NCBI RefSeq assembly: GCF_026340675.1
Contig: NZ_JAPEOX010000007.1
Span: 1 to 64,000, forward strand
Direction of reading: 5' to 3'
Length of the DNA stretch: 64,000 nt
Source: Streptomyces sp. NBC_01264
GTDB lineage: Bacteria > Actinomycetota > Actinomycetes > Streptomycetales > Streptomycetaceae
Positions 17,781 to 26,980 of this stretch are shown here, one piece after another; positions within the stretch are counted from its first letter, which is position 1, and each line of letters starts with the position of its first letter. A program made the position numbers and the translations under genes. Below the pieces are notes generated by a model. The model did no database searches. It saw only the letters and a list, made by a program, of their open reading frames with translations, and was not told the origin of the DNA.

Positions 17781-17942
17781 GGCACTGTCACGTTATTTAA
17801 AATGGCGTGACCACGTCAGGAAATCCGGATGCATCCGAGGTGCTTGACGCGGAAAATCTCTCGCCTGATGATGCGATCCGGGGGCGCTCACCGAAGGATC
17901 TACTGACGCGTCCATGTCATACACCGTTAACGTGACAACGCC
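17781..17942. mobile_element. MITE-like 162-bp element with IS6-type ends
   Basis: It begins GGCACTGTCACGTTA, and its right end inverted reads GGCGTTGTCACGTTA, matching the window's IS6 termini. The interior has no transposase similarity. From GTG 17807 an open frame encodes 42 residues (NPDASEVLDAENLSPDDAIR), with no support for expression. Elements with transposase-compatible ends and no transposase fit a MITE, but two unrelated IS6 ends that came together by chance are also possible. Confidence 0.5.
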
Positions 17943-18366
<424 letters not shown>

Positions 18367-18399
18367 TCCGCACCTCCACAGCCACGCCAACACGACGTG

Positions 18400-18630
18400 G
18401 GACCTTGACCCCAGGTTTTGGACACCGGAGACACTTGGATCTTGATGGTCCAGGAGAACGGAGTCCCTGTGGGGATGAAGCACTATCCCGCCGAGTTCAA
18501 GGCGGACGCGGTCGCGTTGTACCGGTCGAGGCCGGGAGCGACGATCAAGTCGGTCGCCGCTGATCTCGGGGTGAACACCGAGACGCTGAGGAACTGGATC
18601 CGGGCCGCCGACGGCCGCCGACCTGGCGCC
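18400..18630 (+). mobile_element. IS3 5' partial copy
   Basis: The first 231 bp of the IS3 element that follows, identical to it, ending at CTGGCGCC inside orfA. The full copy begins at the next base, so the element appears to have inserted into a copy of itself, after which the outer 3' part was lost. Confidence 0.85.
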
Positions 18631-18705
18631 GGACCTTGACCCCAGGTTTTGGACACCGGAGACACTTGGATCTTGATGGTCCAGGAGAACGGAGTCCCTG
18701 TGGGG

Positions 18706-19011
18706 ATGAAGCACTATCCCGCCGAGTTCAAGGCGGACGCGGTCGCGTTGTACCGGTCGAGGCCGGGAGCGACGATCAAGTCGGTCGCCGCTGATCTCGG
18801 GGTGAACACCGAGACGCTGAGGAACTGGATCCGGGCCGCCGACGGCCGCCGACCTGGCGCCCACTCCGCACCGCCGGCCGCCTCGCAGGCCGTCGGCGAC
18901 GCCGTTCAGGCGGAGCTGGCCGCCGCCCGCAAGAGGATCCGCGAGCTCGAGGAAGAACGGGACATTCTCCGCAAGGCGGCCCGGTATTTCGCGACGGAGA
19001 CGCGCTGGTGA
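18706..19011 (+). CDS. IS3-family transposase OrfA
   Basis: A 101-residue protein (MKHYPAEFKADAVALYRSRP) with a helix-turn-helix (GATIKSVAADLGVNTETLRN, WIR) and a C-terminal leucine-zipper-like segment (ELAAARKRIRELEEERDILR). An earlier ATG at 18676 is possible. The stop overlaps the orfB start by 4 bp (GTGA). Confidence 0.85.
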   Translation: MKHYPAEFKADAVALYRSRPGATIKSVAADLGVNTETLRNWIRAADGRRPGAHSAPPAASQAVGDAVQAELAAARKRIRELEEERDILRKAARYFATETRW

Positions 19012-19910
19012 ACCGCTACCAGTTCGTTGACGATCACCAGCGCCGTCACGGCGTGAAGCGGCTCTGCGACATCCTCGGCCTGGCCCGGTCGAGCTTTTAC
19101 TACTGGCGTCGCACCGCGGCCGCGAGAGCGGCCAGGCAGAGCGTCGAGGCCGGGCTCGCGGCCCGGATACGCAAGATCCACCAGGACTCCGACGGCACCT
19201 ACGGAGCCCCCAGAATCACCGCGGAACTCCGCGACGAGGAGGGTCCGGTGGTCAACCACAAGCGGGTCGCCAGGATCATGCGGACCATCGGGCTCGAGGG
19301 AGTCCGGTTGCGCCGCCGGCACCGCACCACCGTCGCGGACCAAGCCGCGTCGAAGGCACCGGACCTGATCGGACGCGACTTCACCGCAGCCGACGTCAAC
19401 AGAAAATACGTCGGCGACATCACATACCTGCCGGTCAGCGGCGCGAAGCCGCTCTACCTCGCGACCGTCATCGACTTGTGCTCGCGCCGGCTGGCCGGGT
19501 GGGCGATCGCCGATCACATGCGAACCGAACTCGTCATCGACGCCCTGGCGGCAGCCGAGCGGACCCGTGGAAACCTGGCCGGAGCGATCATGCACACGGA
19601 CCACGGATCCCAATATTCGAGCAGGGCCTTCGCTGAAATCTGCAGGTCAGCCGGGGTCCGGCAGAGCATGGGCGCGATCGGATCCAGCGCCGACAACGCA
19701 GCCGCAGAAAGCTTCAACGCCGCCTTCAAGAGGGAGACACTCAAAGGCCGCAAAGCCTGGTCGAGCGAGCGCGAGGCCAGGCTGGACGCGTTCCGCTGGC
19801 TGACCCGATACAACACCCGCCGCCGACACTCCCGCCTCGGCCACCGGTCCCCGATCGCCTACGAGAACGACCTCCAGCCAGCTGCAACTACCCTGACCCA
19901 AGCCGCATAG
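19008..19910 (+). CDS. IS3-family transposase OrfB
   Basis: A 300-residue integrase-type catalytic subunit. HTH_21-like region (YGAPRITAELRDEEGPVVNH), then the DDE core: VGDITYLPV, HTDHGSQYSS and AAAESFNAAFKRE. It starts with GTG overlapping the orfA stop, so it is made by translational coupling or frameshift. It is identical to 38414-39316. Confidence 0.9.
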   Translation: MNRYQFVDDHQRRHGVKRLCDILGLARSSFYYWRRTAAARAARQSVEAGLAARIRKIHQDSDGTYGAPRITAELRDEEGPVVNHKRVARIMRTIGLEGVRLRRRHRTTVADQAASKAPDLIGRDFTAADVNRKYVGDITYLPVSGAKPLYLATVIDLCSRRLAGWAIADHMRTELVIDALAAAERTRGNLAGAIMHTDHGSQYSSRAFAEICRSAGVRQSMGAIGSSADNAAAESFNAAFKRETLKGRKAWSSEREARLDAFRWLTRYNTRRRHSRLGHRSPIAYENDLQPAATTLTQAA

Positions 19911-19938
19911 ACGTGTTCAAAATCCGGGGTCAAGGCCC

Positions 19939-20474
19939 GTCCGCTGCTTACCCCCAGCCTTGACCAGGCCCTTGCCCTTCAATGCCGCCAGCAGCAGATC
20001 CAGTACCCGCTCCTCCAGGCCGTGCTCGACCACCCGGGTGCGGAACTCCGAGAGCACCGAGGCATCGAAGCCGACGTCCTCCAACTCCAGGCCAAGGCAG
20101 TACTTCCACGACAGGTCGAACCGGACCCGGTGGGCGGCGGCGCGGTCGGTCAGGTTCTCCGCCATCTGCAGCACCGTCACCATCGCCAGCCGCCCCGGCG
20201 ACCAGCCCCGCCGGCCCCGCAGACCGAACGCCCCGGCGAACTCGGCATCCGCGAACAGCCCGCCCAGCTCATCCCGCACCCGCATAGCCAACGGCGGCGC
20301 CCCACGACCAGCCACCGCCCGCGCGACCCGCACCGTCACCTCAGGGACCTCGGGCCACTGCTCCGGCAGCAACGACATGACTCCCACCCCACCAGCCGGG
20401 AACGACAGAACCGGCCACCACCATGCCAACCGCCCGCCCTCACCGCAGGACACGACATTTGGCCAGCAGGATCC
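19939..20474 (-). mobile_element. IS1182 remnant, 5' part
   Basis: The 5' 536 bp of an IS1182-family element, identical in inverse orientation to 29999-30534. It encodes the transposase N-terminus from ATG 20378 (MSLLPEQWPEVPEV) to about GGKQRT, where IS3 copy 1 cuts it. Confidence 0.85.
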
Positions 20475-21025
20475 CTTGTGGGAGCGGTGGTCCACCGAGG
20501 GCATCACCATGCGGTGGGCGGCTCCGTAGGAGCGGAGCTTGTCGGTGATGATCACTCTGGGCACCGAGCGGGTCTTCTTCATCAGTTTCCGGAGGAAACG
20601 CCTGGCCGCGGCCTCGTCGCGGCGGTTCTGCAGCAGGATGTCGAGGACGTTCCCGTCCTGGTCGACGGCACGCCACAAGTACTTCTGCACCTTGTTGATC
20701 TTGACGAAGACCTCGTCCAGGTGCCATTTGTCGCCCGGCTGCGGGCGGCGCCGGCGCAGCGCGCCGGCGTAGGCGGGGCCGAACCGGCGGGTCCACTGGT
20801 GGACCGTCTCGTAAGACACCTCGACGCCCCGCTCGAGCATCAGCTCCTCGACCTCACGCAGACTCAGACCGAAGCGGTGGTACAGCCACACGCAGTGGCT
20901 GATGATCTCCGGCGGGAAGCGGAAACCCCGGTACGACACCGTCTCCACGAGCAGCCCCTCCAGCAACCCCGACCAGACAGATGATCATCCCACCGAGCGA
21001 CACCCCCACTCAACCTGACAACGCC
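20475..21025 (-). mobile_element. IS6 type 2 remnant, 5' part
   Basis: The 5' part of a second IS6 subtype with terminus GGCGTTGTCAGGTTGAGTGG. The transposase starts at 20966 (MLEGLLVETVSYRGFRFPPE) and runs 164 codons to the IS1182 insertion. With the IS1182 piece it makes a 1087-bp inverted repeat of 29448-30534. Confidence 0.85.
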
Positions 21026-21596
21026 CTCGGCCCGGTTGTTCAAGCCCTTGTGGGCACGGTGCTCCACGGAGGGCATCACTTCCCGGTGCGCTGCCCCGTA
21101 CGACCTCAGCTTGTCGGTCACGACCACCCGGGGTACCTGCCCGGTGGAGGTGAGGAGCCGACGGAAGAAACGCCTGGCCGCAGCCTTGTCACGCCGGCTC
21201 TGGACCAGGATGTCCAGGACGTTTCCGTCGGCATCGACGGCCCGCCACAAGTACTTCTGCTTCCCGCCGATCTTGATGAACACCTCGTCGAGATGCCACT
21301 TGTCGCCGGGCTGCGGGCGCCTGCGGCGCAGCGCGTTGGCGTAGGCCTGGCCGAACTTCAGACACCACCGGCGGATGCTCTCGTACGAGACGATCACGCC
21401 CCGCTCGAGCATCATCTCCTCCACCTCACGGAAGCTGAGGGGGAAGCGGAAGTACAGCCACACACAGTGCGAAATGATCTCCACCGGGTAACGGTGATTC
21501 GCATACGGCGGCGTGCTGGACGACACGAACCCCACCCCTCACCGGACGGACAACCCGAAGATCACCTCACCCTGCCCCGACAACGTGACAAGGCCC
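21026..21596 (-). mobile_element. IS6 type 1 remnant, 5' part
   Basis: The transposase from 21535 (MGFVSSSTPPYANHRYPVEI) to about NNRAE at 21032 and the 5' terminus near 21596. It is interrupted by the type 2 element, so one IS6 subtype has inserted into the other. The C-terminal part is lost. Confidence 0.85.
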
Positions 21597-21638
21597 CCAG
21601 CAGCTTCTCCCGGCCAGCAGGACTATGAATCAGCCCTG

Positions 21639-21741
21639 GATCACCGGCGCCGCCGGCATGCCCGCCACAGCCTGAACAACCAGCCGCCGACGGCTTCCTC
21701 ACGCCCCCAGACGATCACACCACCGACAACGTGACAACGCC
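21639..21741 (+). mobile_element. IS6 3'-end remnant
   Basis: The last 11 codons of a transposase (ITGAAGMPATA) and right terminus CACCGACAACGTGACAACGCC. It lies ~110 bp before the large adhesin gene; with the oppositely oriented remnant at 25213-25340 it brackets that gene. Confidence 0.75.
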
Positions 21742-21848
21742 CTCCCGAACGACTGCCCGTCCGGCACCTGCGCCGACCGCGCATTCCTCTGAGTATGTCC
21801 TGGATTGCACCAACAGTGGTTCGGCAGACGGAAGGTCCCGCACAGCAC

Positions 21849-24800
21849 ATGGGAAGCAGAAAGCACAGGGCTTCACGCAAGATGGCATGGGTCGGGGCCG
21901 GAACGGCCTCACTGTTGATGTCCATACTCGCGCTCCAGTATGCGAGCGCCGAAACCGGCCGCAGCCAGGTTGCGGAGTTGCCGGTGGCTCCGCCCGACTT
22001 CCGGAACGGAAGTTTTGAAAAACCTGCGGTCGGGGGTGGAATCGAGGCGCGTATTCCCGAAGGCTGGTACATGCTCGGCAGCAGCACTCCAAAGATCTAT
22101 GGAAAAGGTCAGGGAGGAGGTGCTAAAGATGGGGACCAGTTTGTCGTGGTCGATAGTGACCAGCTGAAGCAGAATTTTCCGGCGCAGGCGGGAAACCTGC
22201 GGTACAGCTTCTACGTCAAATCCATGCTGAGCGGTGGTACGACACTGAGGTCGACTGTGGGTGACAGTGTCAAGACGACCAGGGTGGAACCCAACAAGTG
22301 GACACCCATTACGGGTGAGTTCCATTCCTCGGGCGGTACCCAGGCTGTCCTTCTGGGTGCGGTTGGCCCGGTTGCGATTGACAACCTCAAGATCGAGTAC
22401 GTGCCCGTGGTCACGGGGACTCCCAGTGCTGTTGAGCCCATGGAGTACGGAGAGAGCCGCACGGTGACGTATGACGTCACTCAGGACGGTGGGGCGCCGG
22501 GGCGGGGGGCGCTGTTCACTGTTCCCCTGCCGAAGGGGGTCGACTTCGACAAGGACAAGGTGAAGATCGATCGCATTGTGGACGGAAAGGAGGTTCCTCA
22601 GTCGGTCAAGGACGTAAAAGAGATCAACCATTCTCTGGTCGCTCCGATCGGAAGTGCTGGCGACGGTGAGCTGAAAGCCGGTGATCACTACAGGATTTCA
22701 TACCCGATCCACTTCGGTAGCAAGTCTGACGCTGCCGGGCTCAACGGAAAGTTTGAACTGAAGCCCGATCTCACCCTGGATGGAAAGAAAATTCCGCTGA
22801 CGGGTGTGAATGTTGATATCGCAACGGCTGATCTGCAATTCTTGGAGGACAGCGGTTTCAATGCCAACTCGTACGTGGTGGGCGACAAGGCCGATCTTGT
22901 TACGCACGTAAAGAACGCCGGAAAATTTGCCGCTAAAGACGTCGTCATCAAGGTCGCTCGGCCAACCGAAATCTCCGAGTCTTCGTTCGCGGCGGAGGCG
23001 GACGGTCAGGCGTGCGTGCCGGATCAAAATCGCACGGGCCTCGAATGCAAGATCGCAAAGATTGACCCCCAGGGCGATGTGAGCGTGACCTTCTCGGGAA
23101 CTGTTGGTGCTGTCAGTGCTGACGGCTCTCTCAAGGCGCAGGCCGCCCTCTCGTCGCGCACCATCGATGTGAAACCGGGGGAGAATTCCAGACTGTTCGA
23201 GAGCAAGGCAACGAGAAAAGTCGATCTAGAGGTGAAGGCGGACATCCTCAAGGACGGCTCGCCGGTCGGCAACTCGGTGAAGCCCGGCGAGAAGGTATCG
23301 CTGAGCGTGACGGCTACGAATCACGGTCCGGCCAGTCCCGCGCAGGTCGACGTAGAAGTGTCGTTGCCCAAGAACGTCGTTCCGGATGAAGAGGTGCCGG
23401 GGTACAAGGATGGAATCTGGTCCGTAGGGAAGTTGCCGGCCGGCGAAAGTGCCACGCTGAAGATCCCGGTCACTGTGCCGGCCGACGAGTCGCGGATGGA
23501 CCTCGGCACCAAGATCGGTTGGTCGTCGGGTGAGGAGTTCGACGAAACCAACCCCAGTAACAACACGTCTTCCAGGGGCGTCCAGGTCGAGCGGAATGCG
23601 AAGCTCAACGTTCAGGTGTCGGTCGTTCCTCCCGCCGGCGGTGCGCCGCAGGAGTACGTACCGGGCGACCACGTCACGTACAAGATAGCTGTGAAGAACG
23701 ACGGTCCGTCCAAGGCCTCGAAGGTGCAGATCACCCACGCCATGCCCACCGGCATGGTGCCGGGCACATGGACCGGTCCGACGGGCACGTCGTACGAGGA
23801 CGGGGTATGGACCATCCCCGGTATCGCGTCTGAGGACACTGCCGAACTGACGGTCAAGGGGGTCGTCCCCGCCGACGAGGAGAAGACGGTGCACCGAGTG
23901 TGCGTCGTAGGGGCCGACATCCCTGACCCGCGCGGTGACTACAAGACGACGTGCGATGACAAGAACGACATCTCGGGTCACATAGCGACGAGTGAGCTGA
24001 ATGTGGTGCAGCGGGCTGCGGCGCTGCTGACGGTGTCTCCGGACGGGGGCACGGGCAGCCTTCCGCTGCCGGGTCAGAAGGTGTCGTGGACCGTGAAGAC
24101 GGCGAACCCGGGTGTGTCCAAGGCGCGTGGGCTTGAGTTCGAGGTTCCGGTGCCGGCGGGTGTCGGCGATGCGGAGGCGGCGCCCGGGGAGAACGGGGGG
24201 ACGTATGAGGGCGGTCTGTGGAAGCCGGCGGATGTGCCGGGCAACGGGCAGGCCGTGCTCAAGATGACGGGTACGGTGCTCCCCGACCACGACAAGCTGG
24301 ACTATCGGGCGACCGTGAAGGCGTCGACGACGCAGTTGGACGGGAGCAAGGGCAGTAAGGTCGGCGACTCGGTGGAGAAGAGTGTTGACGTGCAGCAGGT
24401 CGCGGGTCTCGATGTGTCGATCGCGGCGCTGGACGGCAAGGACACCGTCAAGGTGGGCGAGCAGGCCAAGGTGAAGGTCACGGTGGCCAACAAGGAGGGT
24501 CCTTCGACGGCCCGCAACACGGTCGTCGAGGTCGGCCTGCCGACGGTGAACGGCCTCACCCATGACGGTGGTGCGAACTTCAACGGCGAGCCGGGTGGTG
24601 AGGGTTACGGGACGTGGAAGGTCGGAGACCTGAAGGCGGGGGAGGAGAAGTCGCTGACGCTCTCCTTCACTCCGGAGGAGGCCAAGGAGTTCCCGTTCGA
24701 CGTGCTGGCAGCCCGTTCGGATGCGGCCAACCCCGAGGAGTGCCAGGACATCTGTGCCAGCACCCGGGTGAAGGCCACCGCCGACAAGCCGGATGACCCG

Positions 24801-25007
24801 AGCAAGCCGGACGACCAGACCCCGCCGCCCGGTGACGGGCAGCAGCCTCCCGCCGACGACGGCGGAAAGGGAGACGACGGCGGGCAGTCCCTGGTCGACC
24901 AGGTCCTGGCCTCCACGGGCAGCAACGCCCTGTGGTGGGGAGGCGGAGCCCTGGGCGCGGCCGGGATCGGCGCGGCGCTGCTGATCGCGGCCCGCCGTCG
25001 CCGCTGA
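21849..25007 (+). CDS. Cell-wall-anchored DUF11-repeat adhesin (LASTG sorting signal)
   Basis: A 1052-residue surface protein. I choose ATG 21849, giving a basic N-region (MGSRKHRASRK) and hydrophobic core (MAWVGAGTASLLMSILALQY) before ASA; the frame is open to 21795. Residues about 45-195 look like a jelly-roll (DFRNGSFEKP, IPEGWYML, VAIDNLKIEY). Then come about six Ig-like DUF11-type repeats, each with a V-xxN-GPS/PA-A start (VTATNHGPASPAQVDVEVSL, VKNDGPSKASKV, VANKEGPSTARNTVVEVGLP). A Pro/Asp/Gly-rich wall spanner precedes LASTG, a membrane helix and RRRR. LAxTG is the class E sortase motif of Streptomyces. No sortase gene is visible in the window. The 5' flank is IS6 sequence, so transcription may depend on it. 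Confidence 0.88.
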   Translation: MGSRKHRASRKMAWVGAGTASLLMSILALQYASAETGRSQVAELPVAPPDFRNGSFEKPAVGGGIEARIPEGWYMLGSSTPKIYGKGQGGGAKDGDQFVVVDSDQLKQNFPAQAGNLRYSFYVKSMLSGGTTLRSTVGDSVKTTRVEPNKWTPITGEFHSSGGTQAVLLGAVGPVAIDNLKIEYVPVVTGTPSAVEPMEYGESRTVTYDVTQDGGAPGRGALFTVPLPKGVDFDKDKVKIDRIVDGKEVPQSVKDVKEINHSLVAPIGSAGDGELKAGDHYRISYPIHFGSKSDAAGLNGKFELKPDLTLDGKKIPLTGVNVDIATADLQFLEDSGFNANSYVVGDKADLVTHVKNAGKFAAKDVVIKVARPTEISESSFAAEADGQACVPDQNRTGLECKIAKIDPQGDVSVTFSGTVGAVSADGSLKAQAALSSRTIDVKPGENSRLFESKATRKVDLEVKADILKDGSPVGNSVKPGEKVSLSVTATNHGPASPAQVDVEVSLPKNVVPDEEVPGYKDGIWSVGKLPAGESATLKIPVTVPADESRMDLGTKIGWSSGEEFDETNPSNNTSSRGVQVERNAKLNVQVSVVPPAGGAPQEYVPGDHVTYKIAVKNDGPSKASKVQITHAMPTGMVPGTWTGPTGTSYEDGVWTIPGIASEDTAELTVKGVVPADEEKTVHRVCVVGADIPDPRGDYKTTCDDKNDISGHIATSELNVVQRAAALLTVSPDGGTGSLPLPGQKVSWTVKTANPGVSKARGLEFEVPVPAGVGDAEAAPGENGGTYEGGLWKPADVPGNGQAVLKMTGTVLPDHDKLDYRATVKASTTQLDGSKGSKVGDSVEKSVDVQQVAGLDVSIAALDGKDTVKVGEQAKVKVTVANKEGPSTARNTVVEVGLPTVNGLTHDGGANFNGEPGGEGYGTWKVGDLKAGEEKSLTLSFTPEEAKEFPFDVLAARSDAANPEECQDICASTRVKATADKPDDPSKPDDQTPPPGDGQQPPADDGGKGDDGGQSLVDQVLASTGSNALWWGGGALGAAGIGAALLIAARRRR

Positions 25008-25059
25008 CCCGCGGGCGCGGCACACGCGCACAGGCCCGGGCTCAGGCCCTCCCCGCAGG

Positions 25060-25092
25060 GCCGCCCCGCCTCCACCACGGAGACGGGGCGGC
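25060..25092 (+). terminator. Hairpin terminator after adhesin gene
   Basis: GCCGCCCCG (25060-25068) pairs with CGGGGCGGC (25084-25092), 53 bp after the adhesin stop. There is no long U-tract, as is common for Streptomyces terminators. Confidence 0.6.
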
Positions 25093-25212
25093 TCTGCCGG
25101 GCTTTCGCGCGCACCAGCCGAGGCTCAGCTCGTAACCGAACCGTCCTTCCGCTGGCTCCAGTTCGGGTTTCGACAGTCGAGATCTGGGAGCGGCCCAGGG
25201 TGAACTCTTCCG

Positions 25213-25340
25213 GGCGTTGTCACGTTGTCGGTGGTGTGATCGTCTGGGGGCGTGAGGAAGCCGTCGGCGGCTGGTTGTTCAGGCCGCGGAGGGCATGCCG
25301 GCGACGCCGGTGATCTGGTTCCAGATGGTGAAGCGGACGG
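25213..25340 (-). mobile_element. IS6 3'-end remnant
   Basis: Terminus GGGCGTTGTCACGTTGTCGG and the last ~25 transposase codons on the minus strand (VRFTIWNQITGVAGMPS). It is cut at 25340 by an IS3 end. Confidence 0.8.
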
Positions 25341-25400
25341 TGTGCTTCCCCTCGTAGCGTGGAGTCGTGACCCGACAAGGAGTTGATGGTGCGGACGCGG
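25341..25400 (+). mobile_element. IS3 left-end duplicate
   Basis: A 60-bp near-duplicate of the left end of the following IS3 (CTTCCCCTCGTAGCGTGGAG, GTCGTGACCCGACAAGGAGT), again a partial copy directly before a full one, as at 18400. Confidence 0.75.
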
Positions 25401-25448
25401 TGGCCTTCCCCTCGTAGCGTGGAGTCGTGACCCGATAAGGAGTTGAGG

Positions 25449-25748
25449 GTGGGGAAGCGACGTAGCTATGACGCGGAGTTCCGTGACGGGGCTGTGGGGA
25501 TCGTGTTGGAGACCGGGAAGCCGGCTGCGGAGGTTGCTCGGGATCTGGGTGTGCACGAGGGGACGCTGCAGACCTGGGTGAGTAGGGCCCGCGGGGCGGC
25601 GGAAATGGGTACGGGCCCGCTGGAGGAGTCCGAGCGGGAGGAACTGGCCCGTCTGCGGTCGGAGAATCAGCGGCTGCGCAAGGAGACCGTGGAGCTGGGG
25701 ATGGAGCGTGATGTCCTCAAGCGATGCATGGTCCTGTGGGTGAAGTAG
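25449..25748 (+). CDS. IS3-family transposase OrfA
   Basis: A 99-residue protein from GTG 25449 with AAGGAG six bases upstream; TTG 25443 is an alternative. Helix-turn-helix (GKPAAEVARDLGVHEGTLQT, WVSRAR) and a coiled-coil C-terminus (ELARLRSENQRLRKETVELG). It overlaps orfB by about 25 bp, the usual arrangement for a frameshift fusion. Confidence 0.85.
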   Translation: MGKRRSYDAEFRDGAVGIVLETGKPAAEVARDLGVHEGTLQTWVSRARGAAEMGTGPLEESEREELARLRSENQRLRKETVELGMERDVLKRCMVLWVK

Positions 25749-26674
25749 CTGAGACGGACCCGGCGGTGCTCGTCGGGGTGATCAGTGACTGCAGGACCGA
25801 GGAGAAGATCCCGCACACCGTGGCCTGCCGCGCGCTGGGCGTGTCACCGGCCTGGTACTACAAGTGGCGCGGCAGGCCCGCGAATCCGACGAAGCGTGAG
25901 GTCAGACGGGCTGCGCTGACCGAGCGGATCAAGCACTTCTTCGACGCCTCGGGCCAGACGTACGGCTCGCCCAGGATCACGCTCGATCTGTGGGCGGAGG
26001 GCTGGCAGGTGTCGGTGAACACCGTCGCCGAGGTCATGGCGGAGGAGGGCTGGTACGGCCGTGAGCCGAAGAAGCGCCGGAACCTGACCCGGCAGGGCAA
26101 GCGGCGTGCCGCCCGTGACCTGGTCGGACGGCACTTCGACGCGATCGCTCCCGACGTGCTCTGGGTAGGAGACATGACCGAGATCGACACCGGCGAGGGC
26201 AAGCTGTATCTGGCCACCGTCATCGACCTGTTCTCCCGCCGCTGCCTCGGCTATGCCATGGACGCTCACCACGACGCGGCCCTGGTGAGCGCGTCCCTGC
26301 GGATGGCCACCGCGACCCGGGGCGGCGCCGTGGACGGAGTGATCTTCCACAGCGACAGGGGCAGCGAATACACCTCCGCCGCCTACAACAGCCTGTGCGA
26401 CCGCCTCGGTGTGGTCCAGTCCATGGGCCGGGTGGGGTCCTGCTTCGACAACGCCGCCGCCGAGGCGTTCAACTCGACGATCAAGGTCGAGTACATCCAC
26501 CGGCACCGGTTCACGACCCGGGCCGAGGCCCGGATCAAGATCGCCACCTGGATCGCCGACTTCTACAACACCAGACGCCGCCACACCCGTGCCGGCGGAC
26601 TCCCGCCCGCGGAGTTCGAGCAGAAGATCAGACAGCAACGCTGCCAAGCCCACCAGAGGGCCGAAGCCGCATAG
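25724..26674 (+). CDS. IS3-family transposase OrfB
   Basis: The catalytic subunit, up to 316 residues as an open frame (the functional start may be internal, since IS3 products are usually OrfAB fusions). HTH_21-like segment, DDE core VGDMTEIDTGEGKLYLATVI, HSDRGSEYTS and AAAEAFNSTIKVE, and the C-terminal YNTRRRHTRAGGLPP. The frame is intact. Confidence 0.9.
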   Translation: MHGPVGEVAETDPAVLVGVISDCRTEEKIPHTVACRALGVSPAWYYKWRGRPANPTKREVRRAALTERIKHFFDASGQTYGSPRITLDLWAEGWQVSVNTVAEVMAEEGWYGREPKKRRNLTRQGKRRAARDLVGRHFDAIAPDVLWVGDMTEIDTGEGKLYLATVIDLFSRRCLGYAMDAHHDAALVSASLRMATATRGGAVDGVIFHSDRGSEYTSAAYNSLCDRLGVVQSMGRVGSCFDNAAAEAFNSTIKVEYIHRHRFTTRAEARIKIATWIADFYNTRRRHTRAGGLPPAEFEQKIRQQRCQAHQRAEAA

Positions 26675-26980
26675 AAGAGGACTCTACGTTTCCAGGGGAT
26701 TGACAGACGACTGCGCACATTCACTGACCGGCGACAGCTCCACCCCGAAGCAGTGACTCCGTTCCACGGAGTCTCGGGCCCGCGGCCCGTAGGGGGTATC
26801 CGCTGCGCTCCCACCCCGCTCCGCGGGCCACCTTACCTGCATCATTCTCAACCCAAGCTAAAAACAGGAAACAAAACGCTACACCAATTCACCCAACTGA
26901 ACGGCGAAGCCTCCCCCACCCCACCCCATAACCCACCCACAATACGACAGCCACACCCAACACCAACCAAGGAGAACCAG

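Larger units (their letters stand above)
18631..19938 (+). mobile_element. IS3-family element, copy 1
   Basis: This 1308-bp element has termini GGACCTTGACCCCAGGTTTT and, inverted from the right, GGGCCTTGACCCCGGATTTT. It appears identical to the copy at 38037-39344. Its right end abuts IS1182 sequence in mid-gene, so it truncates that element. Confidence 0.9.
25401..26705 (+). mobile_element. IS3-family element (second type)
   Basis: An element of about 1.3 kb. The left end TGGCCTTCCCCTCGTAGCGT and the inverted right end TGTCAATCCCCTGGAAACGT match imperfectly and keep the TG...CA termini. It is distinct from the IS3 at 18631 and 38037. No target duplication was found. Confidence 0.8.

Noticed and set aside
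23226..25031. 601-codon frame opposite the adhesin gene
   Set aside because: Arg/Leu/Val-rich antisense shadow with no ribosome site; the plus-strand frame has signal, repeats and sorting motif.
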